NCBI GenBank assembly: GCA_026399025.1
Contig: JAPLRU010000126.1
Span: forward strand, 54,686-117,382
Direction: 5' to 3'
From: Methylobacter sp.
GTDB taxonomy: Bacteria; Pseudomonadota; Gammaproteobacteria; Methylococcales; Methylomonadaceae
Length of the DNA: 62,697 nt
Part shown: positions 24,501 to 29,192 of the stretch, in pieces
How positions within the stretch are numbered: position 1 is the first letter of the stretch
How the letters are laid out: every line of letters starts with the position of its first letter
Program-made: the position numbers and the translations under genes
Notes under the pieces: model-generated
Told to the model about the DNA's origin: nothing
The model's database searches: none
What the model saw: only the letters and a program-made list of their open reading frames with translations

Positions 24501-25569
24501 GCGAAGTTCCGGTTCCGTGAGCTTCAACGTAAGTAACGGTTTCCGGATTGACGCCGCTTTGTTGCAACACTTCTGCAATGAGGTCTTGCTGGGATTGAAC
24601 GCTGGGCGAGGTAATGGATGGGCTGTTGCCGCTATGATGAACCGCCGACCCTAGTATGACGCCGTAAATATGGTTTTTCTGTTGCAGGGCGTCTTCCAGT
24701 CTTTGCAGCAAAACCACGCCGACGCCTTCACCCGGCACATAACCGTTCGCATCCTGATCGAAAGTTTTGCATTGGCCGTCAGGACTCAGCATCCGGGATT
24801 TGGAAAAAGAGATATATTTCCAAGGATGCAGGTTCAGGCTCACCCCGCCTGCGATGGCGTAGTCGGTCTCGCCCGACAGCAACGAGAGCTTGGCTTGATG
24901 CATGGCAACCAAAGACGAAGCGCAGGCCGCATCGATAGCAAAGCTGGGGCCTTGAAGGCCGAAAAAATAAGACAAACGATTGGCAAGAATGCATTCATAG
25001 TTGCCCAGACAGGCGTAGCTGTCGGTGACTACAGTGTTGGCGGTAGATTCGATTAAATAGTCTAGCGCCATAACTCCCATATAAACGCCGGTTTTGTGTT
25101 GTTGCAACGTTGCCAACGAAATTGCGGAATCTTCAATGCAATGTAGCGTTTCCTGTAATAACAGCCGCTGTTGCGGATCCATGCTGTTGCTTTCACGGGC
25201 CGAAATCCCAAAAAACGCCGCATCGAAGCGATCGATATCGTCTAGCAGACCGCACCATTTACCGGTGCTTTTATTAGGGCTTTGCAACTCGGAAGAATAG
25301 ACATCCTGCGGCCACCGGGACGAGGGGATCTCGCGAATACTGTTTTTACCGTTTTTGAGGTTGTGCCAAAAATCCGCATAATGATTAGCTTCCGGAAACC
25401 GGCACGCCATACCGACTACGGCAATTGCATTATTCTTTACGCGGGCATTACTCATAAATTCAGGTATATCCAAAAATGTGTTGTATGTTGTTCCTGTGTA
25501 GCTACCTGAAGCATGGTCTTCAATAAACGGTTCAATTTTAGAGGCAATATGCACGTCGTAAACCGGCAT
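6583..25569 (-). CDS. Giant trans-AT type polyketide synthase (6328 aa) with C-terminal flavin monooxygenase domain
   Basis: First gene of the PKS operon. Domains by residue: KS1 46-470 (Cys216, HGTGT intact); AT-like 480-958 with GSGSG at 651-655, the nucleophile position being Gly653; DH1-like 985-1260 with Thr1015 where the catalytic His belongs; ACP1 (Ser1316); KS2 1400-1822 (Cys1566); DH2 2000-2275 (His2038, Asp2203); KR1 2290-2740 (GGLGGVG, Ser2636, Tyr2649); cMT1 2740-3105; tandem ACP2 (Ser3192) and ACP3 (Ser3310); DH3-like 3370-3657 (His3417, Asp3583); KS3 3692-4116 (Cys3864); DH4 4300-4540 (His4332, Asp4491); KR2 4570-5010 (Tyr4958); ACP4 (Ser5108); KS4 5187-5614 (Cys5357); FMO-like oxygenase 5800-6260 (FAD motif GAGPAG at 5807-5812, second Rossmann GNGVSG near 5980). 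Each KS is followed by the LPTYPF..RYW-type linker usual in these enzymes. No competent AT is present, so a separate AT is expected. KR1 and KR2 carry the Asp of the LxD motif, suggesting B-type D-hydroxyl products (inference). No clear ribosome site precedes this ATG; Met38 is an alternative start. Product unknown. Confidence 0.95.
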   Translation of the reverse strand: MPVYDVHIASKIEPFIEDHASGSYTGTTYNTFLDIPEFMSNARVKNNAIAVVGMACRFPEANHYADFWHNLKNGKNSIREIPSSRWPQDVYSSELQSPNKSTGKWCGLLDDIDRFDAAFFGISARESNSMDPQQRLLLQETLHCIEDSAISLATLQQHKTGVYMGVMALDYLIESTANTVVTDSYACLGNYECILANRLSYFFGLQGPSFAIDAACASSLVAMHQAKLSLLSGETDYAIAGGVSLNLHPWKYISFSKSRMLSPDGQCKTFDQDANGYVPGEGVGVVLLQRLEDALQQKNHIYGVILGSAVHHSGNSPSITSPSVQSQQDLIAEVLQQSGVNPETVTYVEAHGTGTSLGDPIEVAALSRAFEQYTAKKHFCRLGSVKTNIGHLEAAAGVASLIKVLLMMQHRQIPPTLNVIRANPLLFLDDSAFRLPLQVEQWQAEAGEERLRAGISSFGFGGTIAHLILESPPATEPRRHSVGAYPFLLSAKTAYSLQQLRDKWLTLSRQEDFRKISIADYGGTLATGREHYPYRWSCRINNYQDLKTQLQNPNNTVAPNINTAWLLSIGESLWSGFNEVKPWFRQASLMRKKWHELNQAMALSPWFQPEERLHLQAGWSEATKSAQTFLVDYLYLSSLMELGFSPALIAGSGSGIWQSLALSGMIAPLEALAVLQGKMPLEEVRLSPPNMPFYDVLSEQIITPVRFQPAYFIELVQNLDIAAQDWSHYLEDARVLAKSQYTFKSYLNEWASDLEAGGLTIEKLFCHQELSDTEKKLSIIVIQTSLLKLYRKWNLSPKGKINDAHLRELTRLIVNINMDKKCIADLVFGDASGLDGVIEVLNQGSLAGFSRQDFPILYRQNTLAAPLTDFSGWFNQVWHKAFSLPASKNFACVQFGASKPVDAPFAAVQLSKPTPLLDACLALWQAGVNINWEDYFLHKPFYKASLPVYEFGGDSYWISKQNDPAGNRMNVDRDELSMSTKKTIEMNSRLIQDPENPNKFTRRLSPVEDAVIRDTVVEGYCITPSPLRLALALQAGKQRLFTDINRLSDVYFPNPGIIETQVSLVVDINDGGNFQLIKNTCIDTEEPGEILAKGRVEQVGDIELSGFEAAAFRLENSIGNDAIYALFEQWGYRYGPGMKLITKIDQSRNAFLIHIQARPTDEAEATGLDPFVLDCMFQGVFYIAHVLGDLLQNRFLYVPISIKHLTLLAGLDRDCYAVIEKAGFYITEQGDIRLSFNAYDLQGKAVLTVDSIYFRRVQRNFLSASLQKVPEPARYDTALLSAKTTQYLKQAFADVLGQSGSDIDTDARFQGIGVDSLINQEIVDRLARIFPELPSTILFEYTTIRQLAAYFIKSYETTLCEILALPVLEVVETTAAAVKPSPMSQPTSASAFEAGDSSAVTPEPIAIIGCSGRFPQSPDLEALWENLKQGNNCISQVPEERWDYRDYYDAAGKQKGKSYTKWGGFLEGFDQFDPLFFNITPKQAQLMDPQQRIFLQAAWSSIEDAGYTRLSLPKNTGVFVGATTNTYGLWAENSSQCPDTDSYDIANRVSYFCDFQGPSMTVDTACSSSLSSVHLAVQSLQRKECEMAIAGGVSLTLHPSRIVQFCQKNMLSGENYCHPFGEGKGGFVDAEGVAAIVLKPLSQAIKDRDCIYGVIRGTAINSGGRTGGYTVPSPRAQARLVLTALNNAGVSPRTISYVETHGTGTTLGDPIEIEGLTQAFQHYTDATGFCAIGSVKSNIGHLIAAAGISGLIKVLLQMKYRTLVPSLHSTPLNPRISFAKTPFYVQQQLAEWNAEYPRRAGVSSFGVGGSNAHVILEEYLAPVETGLPESGACLIVLSAKNKDRLLESVHKLLDFLRPRREQLSLHNIAYTLQVGREAMEQRLAFVVSDLRELVQALEQLSAGNETQGVDCFQGNTETNKKNRLLPPEGEAGAAYIKVLLEQKQLAQLGQLWAQGADVDWRGLYAESGNASAGPRRISLPGYAYAKQRYWLPEAEQQSATAAVHPLLDRVDSARSFTLESGMAFQKTLSRSHWLFKDHRVNAQPVLPGVAYLELAWAAAAQIDQAPRKIVDMVWQEALALPASQTQTEICVLLTKQGDSMAFEVQSVVPGRPPQKHAYGKFGPLATTSPESFSWQDIQARCPEMMDKQILYAGFSEAGIQYGQAFQCITRLHKNEREAVAFLTLPDSLSRDFSGYRQHPALMDAALQTALALGDKDAAPQLPFMVEEVAAYHPLTTNMIVYARKIDAQRADVYLLDETGKVYVQFKNAVFQQAKDPLAEFCYIPQWLLDAPGPVPAKAGVSSQTILVFLPPQDDAQAAMQLVEALQQHYAQDRVIPVREDDFAVNAFPDIHRIYFLAGLISRSPDPQHPQQLEAIQAFGVHALHRLVKALARSVHAERHLWLTVLTSQIHDIHAGVEIFPWVAGLAGLTKTLIREYPHWNINRLSLNPAELLRGQVSLTTILAEPRHAGAEEVALHQGQRYIRHMIPARLAAVAKTPLRQHGVYLIAGGLGGVGQQLSEYLAENVQARLILLGRKALDAMRLAQIADIEKKGGEVLYLPTDLTSLVQTQAAIAQGKARFGEIHGVFNSAVILQDKALENMDEAAFRSVYDTKAQAAVNLCYALDGQSLDFILFFSSILSVIGNPGQGNYVAGGTFQDAFARYLNQRRPYPVQVINWGYWGTVGIVATEDYQRRMGNQGMSSIRPDEGMEVIKRVLTQRKEQVVAVKATLHLQHRMFVTQAKQHEEQTQALSASLEKLSAVLNPSTLVQADLFRFQDGYLALQRFAHQLLAAAFRDMGILNAEPSATIPPRFTRFYDAARRLLAGSEPTGTAPVDANRQQTLLAEQYPEIRAHLVLLTHCVEHYPQLFREQIQPTQVMFPNSSMAKVEGIYKNNPVADYFNALAAHSILAFIEERVKTLKDGEKIRILEIGAGTGGTSAGVLQAIAAYGNKLEYVYSDVSSFFLMHGRKHFAERYPFVTFQLLDITKDLPAQKLQPDSFELIVATNVLHATPAIKTTLSNVRLLLKTHGWLVLNEMTKAQDLLTLTFGLLDGWWLYEDEHYRIQDSPLLTPETWTRLFREVGFRQVEILGPSATVGLDLAQHVLVAEKSAVVAQSTDQAPDENIEPVPDAGVKPVNEANCTFQNETKHMAYKHDEDLEQRLLDIVLKSVESASGIAAQEIDEDRPFSEYGIDSITGIELINELNQTLSVFLSKTALFDYTTVAALAAYIAEQYGDDIAAVGEKAAATRQATAVAHNNIEFEVNDITAAPPNNEDLEQRLLDIVLKSVETASGISAQEIDEDRPFSEYGIDSITGIELINELNQTLSVFLSKTALFDYTTVAALAAYIAEAYGDDIGLPAKTPTETPVMQTQNPIAEPSAIGPHCLHYGFQQQGDWLQGEEVVQHYRISVEDNNCIRDHVIYGQYIMPSDAYLEMLYIGTRKLLGFTAGLQVENFNLQFPMITFPGTELDCQLKLTPNAKGDRFAIQSKKAGQPGAYKVSVDGRFKRITEAASVNQDFRQVWDNFEIKVHPAEIYTPDAILKVGSSYQTIQEIRIQGQTAVSQLTRSPEGELLKNRFVLEPSIVDGLFATGLYFASFLSGDRKNFFIPVLFDKIKVFRELHDDLYYGVVKAASVKADHITLDLMLVDRHGNEALSFQGFHLQKILAEDLKKNAQTPAAANESTSSSVGEVSDKGMNIAIIGMAGRFPMADGVDEYWRNLEQGKNCVTEIPQDRWSIDEHYDPDPGKRDKTYSKWGGFLKDIDRFDSLFFQISGKEGELSDPQQRIFLEDCWRTLEDAGYSDVALSGLKLGVFAGATKGDYQTKMHHEQGAAIEGFSFAGNEPSVMAARISYFLNLKGPSIAINTACSSSLVAINLACQSLNAGESDMALAGGIHICTTPLFYKLTGKSGMLSATGQCRAFDNDANGFVPGEASAAILLKPLAKALADGDHIYGVIRGIGVNQDGKTNGMTAPSSVSQADLEVSVYQQYDIPADSIGYIETHGTGTKLGDPIEVEALTNAFRKFTDKKQFCPIGSVKTNIGHTAYAAGVSSVIKVLLSMKNRKIAPSLHCEHTNEYINFQDSPFYVNRELQDWTVANGGVRRAAVSSFGISGTNCHLVIDEAPVFSLLSPLPSRPCFLIPISAKTATAFGQKCVDLLEWLTQEGNEAKLGDIAYTLQIGRSHFAYRAAFSVQNKQELIAYLSSTQLEPERNSASRDLKKQGQQVLRQIANSGQAADKAYKEQLEQLAKLYEQGYTPDWSVLNPVGEGWRRLSMPTYPFERERLWIPQTAIDEAHSDVVNTVLHPLLDRIDPGLSLKQGLTYEKTFAASDWLLQHHQVGGKGVLPGVVYLEMARAAFALSVDRPFELSRIVWSKALIVERPTQVKIELRQDQGRYSFTVQSSDGDVHGSGELAFANPSAVASMMDRIEALRLAGLSQLSGDKLYSQLQNIGVHHGSGFRCVQRIYLGGNEALAELALNPEHRQCQAYAFSPALLDGCLQLGAAFILNRADGKTISGLLPHSIEKAEFLAPLSETGYVHLQSVGPMRFHLSLLNEQGQICVRLRDVFYQAQKDAFGDFFYRPRWEAKALTESKPVQAGRNVLFVSVEQQTALGLQDNLKRLHAADSVWEIKLATRTGKLDERCWQADYSNSPSILQCLEAGEFPCPELVYFMGGIQDDPDASLPDGQLQRSRQLGVLSLLRLIQALIKQQWLHNRIQLCVLTESAHAVDPRQRTNPLVGSIFGVAKTALKEYSQLQVSCVDFCKTDDMAELAKQIQAEPFTDKGREVALRSGQRFVLTLDALAIPPAPQTVFRHQGVYLILGGAGGIGFAFSCYLAEKVKARIVWLGRSAPNSEVQDKIGVIADKGGKALYIQADAGDLFSLRTAIAQVRERFGDIHGVIHSALVLKDKSLPNMDEATFLEALAPKVQGSVNLYKALDGEALDFFLFFSSGESFTCYPGQSNYAAACTFKDAFARYLQNTAPYPVKILNWGYWGTVGVVSSEAYNQKLAARGVYSIAPEEGMEAIERIMASPFEQVVPMKVSREHLDELGIELYGRSAAHHSEIAVETAAALSGSGFDEKVEDFVKTVLAKALKIRKTSIDPQASFEIYGMDSLDITSILQAFERHLGKLPVVTLYQYNTTEGLKQYFIEHHRETLETLVGVDALDLAATLPEVKSAKSVQASLSRTTSIGDIAIIGLSGKYPMAEDLDQFWQNLKQGKNCIREVPKERWDWKTYYSENKHEPGTIYSKWGGFIDDVDKFDPLFFSIPPNEARLMDPQERLFIESSWTALEDAGYTRKALAKQNKKVGVFVGLMHADYESLAGERWSSDDPVAAHSSFWSVANRISYLCDFDGPSMAVDTACSSSLTAVHLAYESLTGGECDLAIAGGINLILHPKHYLRLCAATMLTQDSRCKSFGADADGFVDGEGVGAVLLKPLAQAEMDGDHIYGVIKASAMNSGGKTSGYTVPNPNAQAKVIGSALRNANIDPNTINYVEAHGTGTSIGDPIEIAALTQAYRELGVQTRQQCAIGSVKSNVGHLESAAGMAGLTKVLLQMQHGVLVPSLHANTLNPYIAFGDTPFYVQQELAEWRQVSVDGKRYPRRAGLSSFGAGGTNHHLIVEEYPKASLQSASAHGPLVFPLSAKNAESLRAYANSYVHFLEMQPVNMENLSYTLQQGREAMTERLAIVFSTQRELIDKLSRWMFEQTGAADVFQGRVQAETQTQARYGAIQELAQAWVAGHKIDWQDLYARRGSSQPLQRMSLPTYPFQKERYWIPAKQTPIAEDMGASKPAVVESYPAEKRSPATLSVAVIGAGPAGLTAAKCLLEAGHTPTVFEKTDRIGGIWCFRDDHRGGPYQATRLQTSKFTSLYSDFPPPESMSIFPGVEELNRYFNDYVDHFQFRSHIQLNTGLEKLVQDGDKWSLTLRKADGGVHTQSFDAVSICIGNFWQPKTVNYPGMERFQGEYLHAANYHAPDIFRGKRVLVIGNGVSGMDISVDASKTAKKVTMSLRSKKMVIPRMFGFTTNDGSISSVKRLIINRQRPADVLNEWRASIPQHMAEMENSGLMPEFPVKDSILLVSCDFPRTVSEGKIQLKPELRILSENGCEFQDGSFEHIDIIVDCTGYEQPAFPFLPESVKIDQLYKHQFPPEHRNLCFIGRKHASLSVVPTLELEARWFAKVLSKECALPDADTMRLVMHSDLHKESKRGQLFPSIDSAQQNMWLAEQIGAFPNPVNDWKLYWKLINMPAIPAVYRLVGPNRWAEAERFLEIIQQKLYINKNDPRLEAMKYVLLAKLGAKNLETMVKLGQISAADMNKALGKEAVKPTHPSTQEEIV
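15507..16110 (-). repeat. Tandem duplication encoding ACP2 and ACP3
   Basis: Two copies of about 250 bp (15507-15756 and 15861-16110) lie 354 bp apart in direct orientation inside the first PKS gene. They encode nearly identical carrier proteins, both with GIDSITGIE around the pantetheinylated serine. The few amino-acid changes (for example SVESASGIAA versus SVETASGISA) and many silent third-base differences point to a duplication kept under purifying selection. Twin ACPs are known to raise flux in PKS modules; that role here is inferred. Confidence 0.92.
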
Positions 25570-25639
25570 TGGCGCAGATTACCGCCCACCGAAATCGCTT
25601 AGGTCAAGCGTTACCGACGGCTAACGCTAATTATTGACT

Positions 25640-25670
25640 GATGTTCATAATCAGGCCAATGATGAACATC
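25640..25670. promoter_or_regulatory. Inverted repeat, candidate operator upstream of the PKS operon
   Basis: GATGTTCAT at 25640-25648 and its exact complement ATGAACATC at 25662-25670 are separated by 13 bases, giving a centre-to-centre distance of 22 bp, about two helical turns. The dyad lies 71-101 bp upstream of the PKS start codon in the 514-bp gap shared with the divergent ATPase gene, so it could bind a dimeric regulator of the PKS promoter. No regulator gene is in the window to pair with it. The remainder of the gap (25671-26000) is AT-rich without a recognisable gene. Confidence 0.4.
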
Positions 25671-26021
25671 GTCAAACGTATTCAAAAAGCCGACCGCTCA
25701 ATTTCAGGCTGATAAATCCACTTCATTTTTTGGAAGTATATACCGAAAAAACTTCGATACACGACAAAAAACCTTAAGATAATGGATTCATAAACCTTTT
25801 GAAATTGCGCAAAATGAAAAATAATTCAGCAGAATCAAATATTTATAAACTTTCTTAATTTTGTCATATATCGAGAGAAAAGAACACAAAAGTAGCGGCA
25901 TTAGCGCAAAAACAACTCAGTCCGGCGTTTAAGATGGAAGCCCTCAAAACCGGTTGCTAAAAAATTACACTATCTAAAAGCCGGTGCGCAATTATCACAG
26001 CTAAAGCGAGTCGGTTTTGCA

Positions 26022-26050
26022 TTGATGGACTCAAGCACAACGCGTAAAAT
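26022..26050 (+). promoter_or_regulatory. Putative sigma-70 promoter of the P-type ATPase gene
   Basis: TTGATG at 26022-26027 and TAAAAT at 26045-26050 are separated by 17 bp, the optimal spacing for a housekeeping promoter, and sit about 34 bp before the ATG at 26084. A GAAGGGA ribosome site follows at about 26068. The call is a pattern match only. Confidence 0.42.
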
Positions 26051-26083
26051 CAATCGTCTTATACACACCGGAAGGGATTTATT

Positions 26084-28183
26084 ATGTTGATTGAACTGGC
26101 GCTGTTCAGTGGAGTAGGCTATTTTTTCCGGAAACAGCAGCGTAAAGCCGAGCAAATACAATCGATAACAGATAAATCATCAACAACCGGCCAAGGCAAT
26201 CGAATACCTACGCGTCCTTTCAATACCGGTCAGTTTCTGCGGGACATTAACAAAGCCATGGCCGCCGATGGTCGTCAGCAACTGTTGGCGGACATCGACC
26301 CTAAAATTCTTGAAACTATCGAAAAAGAACGCCTAAGAGCCAACCAACGCATGAAGCTGGCGTTAAGCGCCACGGGTCTGGCCCTGTTAGGCAGTGTCTA
26401 CCCTATTTTTTCCGTGTTCGGGGCCATCGGCGTGCTTTATTTATCGCGCCGTATGTTTGTCCGGGTTTGGAAAGACTTTAAACTAAAACACTATATCAGC
26501 AGCAACCTGGTCGGCTTGATTATGACGATCGGCATGTTGGCGACAGGCCATTTGCTGCTGGCGGCCATTGCCGGGGTGATGGGCAGTTTTTTTGCAAAAA
26601 TTATCGACCGGGTGGAAGGCAGCACCCAGCAGCAATTAATTAATACCTTCACCCAGTACCCTGAAAAAGTCTGGGTGTTAAAAAGCAACATCGAAATCCA
26701 AACCGATTTTCAGAGTGTTCGAGTCAACGATATTGTCGTCGTCAATGCCGGAGAGATTATCCCGGTTGACGGCACCATTCAGTCCGGCGTAGCCAACATC
26801 GATCAGCATATATTAACCGGTGAAAGCCACCCGGCTGAAAAGTCCGTGGGCGATAAGGTCTTTGCCTCTACCTTGCTGCTGTCCGGACGTATTTATATTC
26901 GCGTCGAAACCTCCGGCGAAACCACGGCCGCAGCCCGGATCGGCAATGTACTGAACTACACGCAAAGTTATAAAGACACCTTGATCACGCGAGGGCGGCG
27001 CATATCGGATCGCTTCATACCGGTTACCCTGGGTATCAGTGCGGTAACCTTACCCTTGCTCGGCCTGAATTCGGCTACGGCGGTGCTCTGGTCGGGCCTG
27101 GGCTCAACCATGGGTATGCTGGGGCCGGTCAGCGTCTTGATTTATTCGCAAATTTTGGCGCGACAAGGCATTCTGATTAAAGACGGGCGGGTACTGGAGT
27201 CGCTGAAACAGGTCGATACCATTGTTTTCGATAAAACCGGCACGCTGACCCTGGAACAGCCCACAGTGGCGACCATCTATAACATGAGCGGTTTCTCTGC
27301 CGACACCGTCTTAAGCTATGCCGCGGCGGCGGAATACCGACAGCCGCATCCTATTGCCAAAGCCATATTAGCCAAGGCCGCTGAGCTGCAACTGGAATTG
27401 CCCGAGCTGGATGAAGCCAGCTATCAAGTCGGTTACGGCATCAAGGTGATCATTGAAGGAAAGGTAGTACGCGTGGGCAGCGCCCGATTTCTGCAACGCG
27501 AAGGTGTCGAATGGACTGCCGGCATACGGCCTATCCAACAGCTGGCCGAAGCAAACAGTCACTCGCTGATTTATGTCGGCATCAACCGGCAACTCGCCGG
27601 CATTCTGGAAATGCAGCCGTCTATTCGTCCGGAAGCCAAAGGTATTATCCGTTATTTGAAACAACGTGGTTTTAAACTGGTCATCATCTCCGGAGACCAT
27701 AAAGAACCCACGCGGCAGATGGCCCAAACCCTGGGCATCGAGCATTATTTCGCCGAAACCCTGCCCGAAAACAAAGCCGCACTGGTCCGGCAACTGCGCG
27801 ACGACGGCGATTTCGTCTGCTTTATCGGAGACGGCATCAATGACGCCATCGCGCTGAAATCGGCGCAAACGTCCATTTCACTCAAAGGCGCTTCCACCGC
27901 GGCGACAGATACCGCCCAGATTATTTTTATGGACGGCACCTTAAACCACCTGGAGCAGCTCTTCCGGTTTATGGATGAATTTGAAGAGACCATGAGCAAA
28001 AACCTGGCCACCAGCCTTGTGCCGGGTATTATCAGTATCGGCGGTATTTATTTCCTGCATTTTGGCATCGCCGCGGCAATGGGGCTTTCGTATCTGGGCT
28101 GTTTTGCCGGCTTGGGAAATTCGTTATTGCCCTTGGTCAAGTATCAGGAAGAAGAACCTGCAGCGGAAGAATGCCGACCCTAG
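26084..28183 (+). CDS. P1B-like P-type ATPase lacking the CPC transport motif
   Basis: A 699-aa cation-transporting ATPase of the inner membrane. Core motifs are intact: LTGES in the actuator domain, phosphorylated Asp383 in DKTGT, PHP in the nucleotide domain as in P1B heavy-metal pumps, and GDGINDA in the hinge. Hydrophobic stretches suggest about eight membrane segments, two of them after the catalytic domains. What is missing is the Cys-Pro-Cys (or SPC, TPC, CPH) ligand motif normally about 43 residues before the Asp: the aligned residues are Leu-Gly-Ser (339-341), followed by a GPVSV helix. There is no N-terminal HMA domain; instead there is a roughly 90-residue charged leader. The substrate therefore cannot be inferred from the usual rules. 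A clean ribosome site (AAGGGA) supports the start. The gene stands alone, divergent from the PKS operon. Confidence 0.9.
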   Translation: MLIELALFSGVGYFFRKQQRKAEQIQSITDKSSTTGQGNRIPTRPFNTGQFLRDINKAMAADGRQQLLADIDPKILETIEKERLRANQRMKLALSATGLALLGSVYPIFSVFGAIGVLYLSRRMFVRVWKDFKLKHYISSNLVGLIMTIGMLATGHLLLAAIAGVMGSFFAKIIDRVEGSTQQQLINTFTQYPEKVWVLKSNIEIQTDFQSVRVNDIVVVNAGEIIPVDGTIQSGVANIDQHILTGESHPAEKSVGDKVFASTLLLSGRIYIRVETSGETTAAARIGNVLNYTQSYKDTLITRGRRISDRFIPVTLGISAVTLPLLGLNSATAVLWSGLGSTMGMLGPVSVLIYSQILARQGILIKDGRVLESLKQVDTIVFDKTGTLTLEQPTVATIYNMSGFSADTVLSYAAAAEYRQPHPIAKAILAKAAELQLELPELDEASYQVGYGIKVIIEGKVVRVGSARFLQREGVEWTAGIRPIQQLAEANSHSLIYVGINRQLAGILEMQPSIRPEAKGIIRYLKQRGFKLVIISGDHKEPTRQMAQTLGIEHYFAETLPENKAALVRQLRDDGDFVCFIGDGINDAIALKSAQTSISLKGASTAATDTAQIIFMDGTLNHLEQLFRFMDEFEETMSKNLATSLVPGIISIGGIYFLHFGIAAAMGLSYLGCFAGLGNSLLPLVKYQEEEPAAEECRP

Positions 28184-28324
28184 CAACCGGGCGATGGGCG
28201 TGGCTAATGTCGTCATAGTTTTTAAACAATGCGATTGTCATAGCTGCCGCCGGATTTGTTCGACAGGGGCGAGTAAGGCGGCAAAGGTAAAATTGACAGA
28301 TTACCCGGAATCAGCAATTTTACC

Positions 28325-28483
28325 GTGACATGCCAAGCGGCCCGATCCACAGCCAACACCGCATGTCTACCTGATGCGCCGGCCGCAGCAATCAAAACCA
28401 CGGTTTACCGGATAATCGGTATTATCGGCGCGATAACAGCGGTGCTTTGCGGGTTTCTGCTGTATCAAAAGCCGAAAACGTAG
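28325..28483 (+). CDS. Possible small single-pass membrane protein, or gene remnant
   Basis: A 52-codon reading frame with only a GTG start available. Its C-terminal half is a convincing hydrophobic helix (VYRIIGIIGAITAVLCGFLL) followed by a basic tail, but the N-terminal half is unremarkable and no ribosome site is obvious. The in-frame region extends upstream to 28277 without a start codon, so this may be the end of a decayed gene. I do not recognise a family. Confidence 0.22.
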   Translation: MTCQAARSTANTACLPDAPAAAIKTTVYRIIGIIGAITAVLCGFLLYQKPKT

Positions 28484-28979
28484 ACACAGTAAGGGGCGCA
28501 TCGCTCCCCATTTACAAATGTATAAATGGTTTGGTTATTTTAAACATTGCAATGGACAATCTATTTTCGTTATTAAAATCCCAGTACGATTGAGTTTTCC
28601 GAAATGGGGCGCGATGCGCGCGCCTACACGGCTCATGAATAGCGGGATATAAATGAAAACAAGGGTGCGGTGAGGCACGAACCGCACCGGGGGTATTCCT
28701 AAATATAGGAGGCGCTCTGTCGTGCGGTTCGTACCTCACCACACGCTACGTCGGAGCGCACGGTACTCGGTTTTTTGTCGGCAAGACGGTATCTACCCGC
28801 TACTCCGCCGACAGAGCGGCTTTTCCGCTCCGGTATACGCCGTGACCGGCTATCAGGCGGCAAGCCGAACAAAATCGGCAATTTTTATCTCGTCCCAGTC
28901 AGAATGTGGAATAATTGAAATAGGCTATTAACGTGGCTAAACAGCGGGTAATAGATTATATCGAGCGATAATCGGGAGA
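28484..28979. repeat. Repeat-rich gap with palindromic and dispersed repeats
   Basis: No credible gene. The gap holds GC-rich palindromic pieces (GGGGCGCATCGCTCCCC near 28494 and a related GGGGCGCGATGCG stretch near 28606) and, at 28690-28767, a segment of about 77 bp that recurs in inverted orientation at 49792-49869 with only a few mismatches. An adjoining segment (28668-28694, GGTGCGGTGAGGCACGAACC and following bases) also recurs inverted at 49741-49767. These look like non-coding interspersed repeats rather than an insertion sequence, since no transposase remnant is seen. Confidence 0.75.
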
Positions 28980-28985
28980 ATGCTA

Positions 28986-29192
28986 ATGCACAATCAAGAA
29001 CTTTTACAGGAAATTGAAATCTTACCGCCGGAATTGCAAAAGCAAGTATCCGACTTTGTTATTTTCTTGCGTAAACAGCAACAAAAACAGTCTATTAAAA
29101 AAAGAACCGTAGGCGAATATAAAGATAAAATTGTGCTTCATGATGATTTTGACGAACCGTTAGCCGATGATTTTTGGTTAGGTGAAAAATGA
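28986..29192 (+). CDS. DUF2281/VapB-like antitoxin
   Basis: A 68-aa acidic protein opening with the LPPELQKQVSDFVIFLRK helix typical of DUF2281 antitoxins and ending in an acidic tail (DDFDEPLADDFWLGE) that would cover the toxin active site. An ATG six bases upstream is possible, but the GGGAGA ribosome site is spaced properly only for the ATG at 28986. It overlaps the following toxin frame by 4 bp (ATGA), the standard arrangement of a toxin-antitoxin operon. The antitoxin is intact although its partner is frameshifted. Confidence 0.8.
   Translation: MHNQELLQEIEILPPELQKQVSDFVIFLRKQQQKQSIKKRTVGEYKDKIVLHDDFDEPLADDFWLGEK

Noticed and set aside
121-25509. Many open frames on the plus strand and in other minus frames across the PKS genes
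   Set aside because: They are shadows of the long PKS frames: no ribosome sites, no recognisable domains, and the PKS motifs fully explain the sequence.
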